A DNA stretch of 64,000 nt from Scilla litardierei (Eukaryota > Streptophyta > Magnoliopsida > Asparagales > Asparagaceae): positions 359,934,257 through 359,998,256 of the forward strand of contig CM061142.1 in the NCBI GenBank assembly GCA_030789695.1, read 5' to 3'. Shown here piece after piece: positions 56,558 through 64,000 of the stretch. A program made the position numbers and the translations under genes. The notes below the pieces were generated by a model, which was not told the origin of the DNA, ran no database searches, and worked only from the letters and a program-made list of their open reading frames with translations. Each line of letters starts with the position of its first letter. Positions within the stretch are counted from its first letter, which is position 1.

Positions 56558-57075
56558 CTGAGGTACAGGAAAAAAATATCAAGTCAAAGAGTAAGCATCA
56601 ATATTTCACCATATTAAAAAAAGAGTAAGCATCGATATTCATTTTGGGCTGAAGAATTACGAACCATAAAAATATTGTGTCAAGTCGAGGTTTCGACAAG
56701 CATACAAGGACATGCCCTCATATGGAGGCCAATACATATTATTCTCTATGAGATTTGAATATACCCCAAAAATCCTGACTAATACAGGAATTAGTTTATA
56801 TTGTTTAACTTGGAAACAACAAAATATAATTCTTAATTTTGATATGGTTCTGGATGTAAGAAAGATTTGAAACCCTCACTCTTGATATAAAGATCATAAT
56901 TCTTAGTTTAGGGAGATTTATCATTAAATTAGAAACGGGGTTGGTGCTGATAAAATTAATGTAAAAGAGGACTATGCAAAAAAAATGTATGTTTTCATTT
57001 AAATTTCAGTCTTAACTTTAACGAGGAGTGGCCAATCAGATACGATATAAAATTGAACTTACAAGAATAGCATAC

Positions 57076-57690
57076 CTGTAAATCATGAGCATGAGCTTTT
57101 GCGACAAGATCCAAAGGTGTGGTCAAATAATGATTGTCTGGAAGAACTATGGTATCTTTCCACGGACCAATGCCAATCACATATTCTTTTATGAATTCTA
57201 GGTATGTGTCTGACGTAATTTCCCAGTATGACTGCAATGCAAAGCTAAACATTGGTCACTCCATGTACAAAGCTATAAGTTATATTTTGCAACAATGAAA
57301 ATGATTGGCAACAGTATGTATGAGTCAAATATTATCATGCCCTCAGTATCTGAAAGACCACATATCTAGAAAAGCAATGTCCATAGATAATGCAATTATT
57401 TGGAAAAGGTGTATTTGTATACTTCAATAATATTTTACATTTTCAAGGGCATATTCCTTTTATAGACTATAAAAGTTCATACAATGTCTACTCTCACAAT
57501 TTAATTAAGTAGTGTGCGACGACAATTTTTGAAAAAGCAAAATATATGAGTGGAACAGATTTTTTTTTTGAATGAAAAGGTTTCTGTCAAGAGGTGAACC
57601 TGATTTGTATCTTGAATCGGTATTGTGACATCATCAACTAAGAAAAGTTTTGGTGAGTCTGTCAAGTTTAAAATGGTTTCTGTGTTATCA
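57076..57690 (-). pseudogene. Glycerophosphodiester phosphodiesterase fragment in the CACTA element
   Basis: Exon 57600 to about 57690 encodes ILNLTDSPKLFLVDDVTIPI and QDTNQ, with donor TCAG|GTTCACC. Exon 57076-57231 (acceptor CATTGCAG|TCATAC, donor ACAG|GTATGC) encodes SYWEITSDTYLEFIKEYVIG, GPWKDTIV and DLVAKAHAHDLQ. Both blocks are characteristic of plant GDPD5/6-type enzymes, which split glycerophosphodiesters to glycerol-3-phosphate. The catalytic N-terminal part and the C-terminal exon (VHPYTYRNE region) are not found. It is a fragment with its intron kept. Confidence 0.78.
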
Positions 57691-57917
57691 TGCCCTCCAA
57701 TTTTGGTGCATCTAATATATTTAGACAACATATCTACATTCTGCTAGTTAATCCCTTATAGTTTTTGGTCTGATGCGACTGAGCAGAGATTTTTAAACTG
57801 TGAAGCCAAGTAGCCCAGCTTAAGTTATAATGGCAAAGAGAATCTGACATCCGCAGGTGCTAACCGCTGAGCAGAGATTTTTTTGTACTAGTACTTTTTT
57901 TTGTGTTCTTTCAGATA

Positions 57918-57979
57918 ATGGATGTTCTCAGATTGATTAGGAAGCAATTACATGAGAAAGAAACATGTACTACCAGGTG
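57918..57979 (+). other. Candidate plus-strand exon inside the CACTA element
   Basis: TTCTTTCAG|ATAATGG ... TACTACCAG|GTGCTA frames an open stretch reading IMDVLRLIRKQLHEKETCTT. The product is unrecognised. Its splice sites face the opposite way to the other captured fragments. Confidence 0.3.
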
Positions 57980-58130
57980 CTAACCGTTGTTTTCCAACTT
58001 TAAACTTTTTCTAATTTTTTGAAGAGTTACAACCATAATGATTTCGTTTCTTGCTATGCCTTTTTCATAGGTCTTTGCAATAGACTTCACGTGTCAAATA
58101 AGTAAATTAACCACATTGTCTCCCACAGCA

Positions 58131-58191
58131 TCAACCTCTGAGGATGCTGCCAATAATCCTACTAACCAGTGGAAAGAAGCAACTGTGAAGG
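58131..58191 (+). other. Second candidate plus-strand exon inside the CACTA element
   Basis: CTCCCACAG|CATCAACC ... GTGAAG|GTAACA frames STSEDAANNPTNQWKEATVK. It could belong to the same captured gene as the previous candidate, 150 bp upstream. Family not recognised. Confidence 0.35.
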
Positions 58192-58199
58192 TAACATGA

Positions 58200-60800
58200 C
58201 AATGTTGCATAGACACATCAAACTTGAGCAATATATTAATGCACTTTTAATAAACAAAAAAAAGAATTTTCTTTCCCCTCACTTTTTAGTCTTTAATATA
58301 ATGTAACATGTTCATAAGATTTGGAGTTTTAACCGTTTTCAACGAAAATCAAAGTTTAGCCGTCGTTGATTGTGCACATACCTTTTCAGTTGATGGCTTT
58401 TCTAGTATGATTACAAATAGTGACATGGAGTAGTAACTTCTATCTCCCAGCAGTTGTACTTTTTTCTTTCTTCTAGATGCAACCATAGTTTTGAGGCAGT
58501 TACCAAGTAATTGGTCAGTTTGATCCATAGAAATTTGCTCATTCCAATAGTTTTGACATAGTTATTTGCACAAATGGAAGCAAGTCACACCTAATTCAAA
58601 TTTGCGCTGACCTTTGTACACGAGGCGATGATAGACTCTAGACACATGGGTGTTTATCTGGTCTGACTTCTTGCATAAGGTGACTTTTCTTGTCGGATAA
58701 TATCTTGTATTCACATGCTTAATATATAGTTTATTGCAGAACATACACAAATACACATAAAATGTGTCATGATATTATTTTTAACACTATCATTTTTCAG
58801 AAATGTGTCATGATAAAATGTGTCGCATTTTCAGAAATAATCGATGCAGTGAACGAAATGATATGGCAATGCGATCGACTTTTCTTTTGTATTGTCATGT
58901 TGATCTTCATGAAATAGTGAAAAGATGGATAGACTTATATCTTTCATATGGATATGCATTTCCTCAAAAAAAAATAGCAGGCTAGATGTCAATTAGAAAC
59001 ATATGTTTTTGAGAATCCTAGGGACTGACATTTACTTATTTTGGAACGTTCTTGTGTCGGCTTCATGCATCCAAACATAAAACTCGTAGTGTACCAAGTA
59101 TCCCTAGAACCTGATGCATTCTAATTATAATCCTATATTTAATCTAAATCCAATTGATGCCTACTTTCAATGATGCACCTCATCCCTTACCGACTTATCC
59201 AACTTATGGAGGTAGTTGTCTTTTTTTGCATCTACTGTGTAGGAACCATCATGCCCAATCCTTGCAACACTTATTCTTTTGGGAGCAGACTACTACTTCT
59301 TCACCTGTACATCATCTCTACTAAGCTGAAACCAAGGTAGTAGGGGCCACTTCTTCATTTACATAGCAACAGTCCACCTAACCATTACTACTGTTGTTCT
59401 CTTAGAAGTATACTGCTACTTCGCCACTTAATCCTCATCATTCCTACAGAACTGAGCTGGCCAAGGTGTCAGGGACCTAATTTTCATTTATATAGGAGCT
59501 CTACCACCCAACCCATATAATTATTTTTTTCTTAAGAGTAGACCTGCTTCTTTACCTCATCCTTATCATCGTTATTGAACCAAGAAGACTAAGGAGATAG
59601 TGGCTGCTTCTTCTCTACCAAGCAATTTTTTTGCAAAAAAAGTACATTTCTTTAATATAGAGCACAAAAGGCTTTAATCATATTGATGGAAAAAAGAAGA
59701 GCCTAAACTAGCTAATAATTGACATGCACGGGTTAACTGGTACTAAATTTATGGTGGCAACGACTAGCATTTTGAGAAACAAAGTATGATATGTGCCATA
59801 GGTAAAAAGTGCCGGTAAATTTTTTATGAGAATCTTAACCAAAATCCTTACCTTGGAGATGATAATATGCAAACTTTTGACTAGCTTTTTCTGCAAAAGC
59901 GAAGAAGCATTTCATATTAAGAGAGAAAAAGAAATTAACTCGAAGCAAATTGAAAGAGACGAATATAAGAATGTTTCAAAGAAAAAGAAATTTCTGTATC
60001 GGATACTCACTTTCTTCAAAAAGATCGCATAGATGTTGTGTTGGAAGCATTTGTGCATAAATGCATAAATAATCCATATCTACCAAAATTAAATAGAAAA
60101 GGATTTTATGGGCATTAAGAAAAATTAAGATACGCTTGGAAATAAACAGCCTGACAACCAAAGATGAGATCAAAAAGGTTCATGCTTGATTTGGCTTGAA
60201 GCCTGCAAATTGCAAAAAAGCACAATGACTTCAATATCACAGAAACCCCTGTTTCAAATCACTACAATTATGTACACACAAGTGTTGGATGGAGGTGATA
60301 AAAAGAGGTTCCTTTGTGCCTTGGATACAACTCCTAAGCCTGTAAAAACAACTTCAGAGCACACAAAAATTGAGTAAGATTAGCTAAATCAGAACCTTAA
60401 CAATTCAGAGAGAATAGCAAGATCATAATCCAGGGATATGGAAACTGACCCTAGTTCTCACTTCCAGTAGTGCATGCAGGCCTTCGAGGAGGGGAGCTGA
60501 TGACGTGGTGTCCGCTGCAATGATCACATTCCAGTTTACATCAGAAGATATCCGTGCAGGATTGATCAATATGTGCAATTATTTAGTGATTACTTGGCCT
60601 TAGTTTCTTATACATGTCAATTTCTTTGGTGAAAAAAACCAGGGTACCTGCAGCTTAGGCCTCAGGGGCTCGACAGAAGCTCTTGTCATCTGGCCAGGGT
60701 TTGTACCTTTCGGTTTGCGGGCCACAAAGTATTCAAAGATGAGTTTGAACTCCTCGAGTCGACGAGGGGGGAGGAAATTTCTTGCAGTGAGATTGTGATC
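58200..60800. other. CACTA interior with unresolved sequence
   Basis: Mostly AT-rich, intron-like DNA. A minus-strand block at about 60643-60775 (CTGCAAG| ... CTGCAG|GTACC; reads EEFKLIFEYFVARKPKGTNP) and one at about 60447-60515 (ATTGCAG|CGGACACC) have splice-like borders and may be further captured exons. No family is recognised. Confidence 0.3.
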
Positions 60801-60812
60801 TAATGAACATAC

Positions 60813-61180
60813 CTTGCCAAGTCCCTGGTGACGACGGCAGTGCCGGCGCTGCCGGTGAATCCAGAGAGGAACGTACGACACTGGAAGCAGTCGGTGATGA
60901 ACTCGCTCTAGTGGGCGTCCTGGGAGGGGATGATGTAGGCGTCGATGCCGATGCCGGGGCGGGAGAAGAGATCTCTCAGAGCCCTCAGCTTCTCGTTGGC
61001 AGCGATGTTCGAGGAGGTAGAATGAGTCTTTCGGAGGTCGGAGGAGGGGTGGGCGGTGATAGGGTTTGTGGGGACTAATGAAGCGGAGCGTAAGTGGAGA
61101 TTATTGAGAGATGTTTTGTTCGGGGTCTGAGATTTGAGTTGCGATTGTGGAGGAGAATTAAAGGGGCCAATCTCCGACAC
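60813..61180 (-). pseudogene. Xaa-Pro aminopeptidase (plastid APP type), first-exon fragment
   Basis: The minus-strand frame has a Ser/Thr-rich leader like a plastid transit peptide, then EKLRALRDLFSRPG and DAYIIPSQDAH. A TAG follows at the next codon, where Gln is normally found, and then the family block SEFITDCFQ and FLSGFTGSAGTAVVTRD up to the donor GCAAG|GTATG at 60813. The first codon of the open frame (61180) is GTG; no in-frame ATG lies between it and the upstream stop. Aminopeptidase P removes N-terminal residues ahead of proline. All the metal-binding exons are absent, so this is a dead fragment captured by the CACTA element. Confidence 0.8.
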
Positions 61181-61278
61181 CGATGGCGGCGAGCATCAGG
61201 AGAGCATCCAAAACCTTGGCCTTGAATCGAACGTTGAGGGATTAGCGTTTTTGAATTGCGGAGGGGGAGAGAGGGAGA

Positions 61279-61279
61279 G

Positions 61280-61326
<47 letters not shown>
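61279..61326. repeat. (GA)n microsatellite
   Basis: About 22 GA dinucleotides in the presumed leader of the aminopeptidase fragment. Confidence 0.95.
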
Positions 61327-61329
<3 letters not shown>

Positions 61330-61435
61330 AGGATCGTAGACAGGAGAAGCAGATAGGCTAGGTCTGGGGATAGGATGAACGAAAACGATGGGGGGGATAT
61401 TTGGAAGCCCGCCCTGCGAAATTTTTGGAGTTTAT

Positions 61436-61779
61436 TTGGTCTATAACAGCGCTTGCAACAAGGAAAGTGCCATCTATTGTCAAATCTATAATAGCGCTTG
61501 CAGAAAGAAGCGATGTCTATTATCTGATCTTTAACAGCACTTGCAAAAAGAAGCGCTGTCTATTATGTGTGCCTTTAATAAACAGCGCTTGCAGAAAGAA
61601 GCGTTGTCTATTATCCGACCTTTAACAGCGCTTGCAGAAAGAAGCGATGTCTATTCTCCGACCTTTAACAGCGCTTGCAAAAAGAAGCGTTGTCTATTAT
61701 ATGTGCCTCTAATTAACAGCGCTTATAATTGGCAAGCGCTATTAAAGGTGTGCTGTTAAAGGTCCTTTTTGTAGTAGTG
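61436..61779. repeat. Right subterminal repeats and terminus of the CACTA element
   Basis: Seven or eight units of AACAGCGCTTGCAGAAAGAA plus GCGTTGTCTATTAT (about 60 bp each) lead to the terminal TTTTTGTAGTAGTG. Confidence 0.9.
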
Positions 61780-61875
61780 ATTCCCACAAACAAACCAAGA
61801 AGATGAACAGAAATGCGTCAATTACCATTAAAAAGGAAAAAAAGAAAAAAAGACAGCTTTGCACAGTTCATATAC

Positions 61876-62111
61876 CTGAAAACCCAACATCTCGAAACTC
61901 CCGAACTGGTTTCGGGACATCGCAGCCCTCGACCGTAATCTCTCGTTTCATTCGATACTCCTCGACCTCTGCCTCGGTCATGGCCGCCACCGACGACGAA
62001 TCCACATAAAAGTTCTTCTCGAAAGGGGTCAATCCATCAAGGTCCGTAGCTGCGGCCACCGCCACCGACTGCTCTCTCCTGACCGAAGACTCGAATCCCC
62101 TCCCGTAATCA
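61876..62111 (-). pseudogene. DEAD-box RNA helicase (RH20/RH30-like), single N-terminal exon
   Basis: Acceptor TTGTTTCAG|TGATTACGG and donor TTTTCAG|GTATATG border 236 nt encoding DYGRGFESSVRREQS, then LDGLTPFEKNFYVDSS and EVEEYRMKREITVEG, VPKPVREFRDVGFS. This block lies just before the Q motif in plant DDX5-like helicases RH20/RH30. The next exon (YVLEEI onward, all helicase motifs) should follow to the left, but a CACTA element starts 97 bp away and no helicase motif is found beyond it. To the right, a piece ending SLFRSYRDRRR then GGTAAGAAG (about 62190) may be the end of exon 1. It looks like a truncated fragment rather than a working gene. Confidence 0.78.
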
Positions 62112-62910
62112 CTGAAACAAAACGGATAGAGACATCTAGATAGTTAATTTCTAGAATCAGGGTTTTGGGTTTTAGGGGAGTTCTTCTTACCTCCTGCGAT
62201 CGCGATATGATCGAAACAAACTGACGTTGGGAGATCACCTCAGCCCGACATTGGATCTGAAGATCCTCCAGCTTTATCCTTTCCATGCAATCGCCGGTAT
62301 GCCTTTCACCTTGCGAGGATTTCTCTTCATTTTGATCTGCAGAACCTGAAGAACTGCAAAAGACTTTGGTGTCATAGTGACAAGACTTCCAATAAAGCAA
62401 GCACGTAAATGGTTGTTGATATCCCCAAAAAAGCCCCTTGCTCTCCCCCAAAAGCAGACTTACTTTCCCAAGTCAAATGGCTGGTTATGAAAAGAAATGG
62501 GACCCACAAAACCTCAAAAATACAAACCATTCATCTCAATTTTTAATCCCAACCGTTCATTATCCAAGATTAAATCCGGGCCCTCTTTCTATCAACCAGT
62601 TTGTCCTAGTTAGCTTGTCCTAATCAGCCCTAGGATTCAAAAATCACTGTCAAATGTATAATAGATATCCATCAAAATCTCATCTCTTGTCAAATTTCTC
62701 TTGTCCAAATTCTATTATCCAATTTCTCTTGATAACATCCCTCTTTTATATAGTCATCAACTTATAACCCTTATCCAATTTCTCTTATCCAATTTCTTTT
62801 ATCTTATCCAATTTCTCTTAATAACATCCCTCATATATACCCAAATTCTCATCTCTTATCCAAACACTCCTATCCAATAACCCATGATAACATCCCTGTT
62901 TTATTATATA

Positions 62911-62961
<51 letters not shown>

Positions 62962-63680
62962 TATATTTGATGATGATTTTGAATGTTGTCCTACTAGGAC
63001 AAGTGACTAGGACAAAGTGGCTTATGACTAGGATAAGGGCTTGATGACTAGGATAATGACTAGGACAAAGTTTTAGGGGGAAGCTTTTAAATTTTGAGAG
63101 GAAAACTATTTAATATGAGTATGAGGAAATAAAACTATTTGGGGGAAAACTTAAATTTTGGAGAGAAACTTACATTTGGGGGAAAACTTGAAATTTTGGG
63201 TAACATGAAATTTGTTTGGGGGGCTCAGCCATTAAATAAACCGTGACATATGAGTACGGGCAATGACTAGTGTATATATATATATATATATATATATATG
63301 TCATAACACATGACCATATGTCACATGTCATTCAAAATATTTCCATAAAAATTTTCAACACATTCAAAATATTTTCCTTAAAATGTACATCCTCTTTCAA
63401 AATATTCCCACCAACAAAAATTTTAACCACATTCAAATTAAAATTTATTTTCCCCGAGATGATTTAGTTCTCCCGAGGGGATTTAAATCACCCAAAAATT
63501 TTAATTTCCCCCAAAGATTATTTCCATCTAAATTTAGTTTCCATCAAAATTTAAAATTTTAGTTCCCCAAAATTTAGTTCACTTCAGATTTACTTTCCCT
63601 TAAAATTTGAATTAAAATTTAGTTTCCCAAAAAATTTTAATTCTCTCAAAATTTAATTCCCTCCATATTTAGTTCCCCTC
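62112..63680. other. AT-rich repeat region without genes
   Basis: 62660-62890 has several copies of TATCCAATTTCTCTTGATAAC plus ATCCCTC, a family also present at 52480-52570. A (TA)n tract lies at 62905-62959 and another at 63272-63299. CTAGGACAA motifs at 62985-63075 are inverted relative to TTGTCCTAG at 62602-62630. 63100-63670 is AAATTT-rich. No coding region is supported. Confidence 0.6.
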
Positions 63681-63866
63681 TGTTGTGAGTTGAGGGAGGC
63701 TTTTGGCCTCCCTCCCCTCATCATCTCACCATTACTCCCCACTAAGTAAGTGGGGAGTCCCTTGGACTCCTAAAACCTATTCTCATGAATATATTGAGAG
63801 CCATGGCTTGTGCCATGTCTACTCCTTATAAGAGATTATTTTACTCTTCTCCAAAATCCTTCAACA
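63681..63866 (+). repeat. Probable short Copia LTR (186 bp)
   Basis: The segment begins TGTTGTGAGTTGAGG and ends CCTTCAACA, followed at once by CGTTATCAGCACG. That sequence is the form of primer site seen after the short LTRs of some plant Copia lineages. A TATAA-like CTTATAAGAG and two hairpins (GGGAGGC..GCCTCCC and CTCCCCAC..GTGGGGAG) lie inside. The interior would run off the right edge. Confidence 0.5.
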
Positions 63867-64000
63867 CGTTATCAGCACGTTTGCTCTAATTTCTTTGAGC
63901 TTTTCATCCCGTCTCCCTCAAAAATTGTACCCCTGCGCGCAGGAATCTATTGTTGCGGCGACGCTTTGCGGGGATTTTTCTTTGGAGCGTATCAGGAGCG

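Larger units (their letters stand above)
55228..61779 (-). mobile_element. Non-autonomous CACTA transposon carrying gene fragments (6,552 bp)
   Basis: The ends are CACTACTACAAAAGGGACC and the inverted GGTCCTTTTTGTAGTAGTG, giving terminal inverted repeats of about 27 bp. They are flanked by the 3-bp duplication ATT (55225-55227 and 61780-61782), as expected of CACTA (En/Spm) elements. Both ends carry dense subterminal repeats of TTTAACAGCGCTTG (55240-55860 and 61436-61760). No transposase is seen. The interior holds minus-strand fragments of at least three unrelated genes with introns kept: PHIP1-like RRM, GDPD and Xaa-Pro aminopeptidase. The strand given is that of the captured fragments. Confidence 0.92.

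Overview
The window is a repeat-dominated stretch of a flowering-plant nuclear genome. Plant-type LTR retrotransposons with tRNA-iMet primer sites, a CACTA DNA transposon and intron-bearing exons of plant genes all point this way. The protein styles suggest a eudicot, but that is inference. No complete host gene is visible. A 500-N assembly gap lies at 41228-41727.

Layout, left to right. (1) 1-15339 is a GC-rich, minus-strand Ty3/gypsy element of Tat-like type. It has gag-protease but no reverse transcriptase, RNase H or integrase. The space where pol would lie holds a 211-bp tandem array and two tandem plus-strand (antisense) genes with introns at the same two positions and phases. The first is fully open across three exons (622 codons) although a 1.66-kb solo LTR sits in its first intron. 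The second is broken. (2) This gypsy element lies inside the 3' LTR of a minus-strand Copia element with a degenerate gag and no pol (15340-20639). (3) 20640-26373 holds decayed chromovirus-like remnants, including a polypurine tract and LTR start near 23481. (4) 26374-41227 is a minus-strand Athila-like element with an LTR and an ORF-1/env-like reading frame. A 7.96-kb Copia element (Copia-A, 30692-38651, TSD CAGGT) splits that frame; Copia-A carries a single visible in-frame stop. (5) 41728-43297 and 50705-51900 are unassigned sequence with at most a few candidate exons. They flank a plus-strand Copia element (Copia-B, 43298-50704, TSD GTTCC) with several stops. (6) A MITE and a 154-bp tandem repeat lie at 51900-53080. 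(7) 53926-62111 is a gene-fragment mosaic, all on the minus strand. RLP24-like and DEAD-box helicase exons flank a 6,552-bp CACTA transposon (55228-61779, TSD ATT). The CACTA carries fragments of three more genes: PHIP1-like RRM, GDPD and Xaa-Pro aminopeptidase. (8) AT-rich repeats follow, then a short Copia-type LTR and primer site near the right edge.

The window records successive nested insertions. The most unusual item is the pair of intron-containing antisense genes inside a non-autonomous retrotransposon. The second is the two-level mosaic of captured gene fragments.
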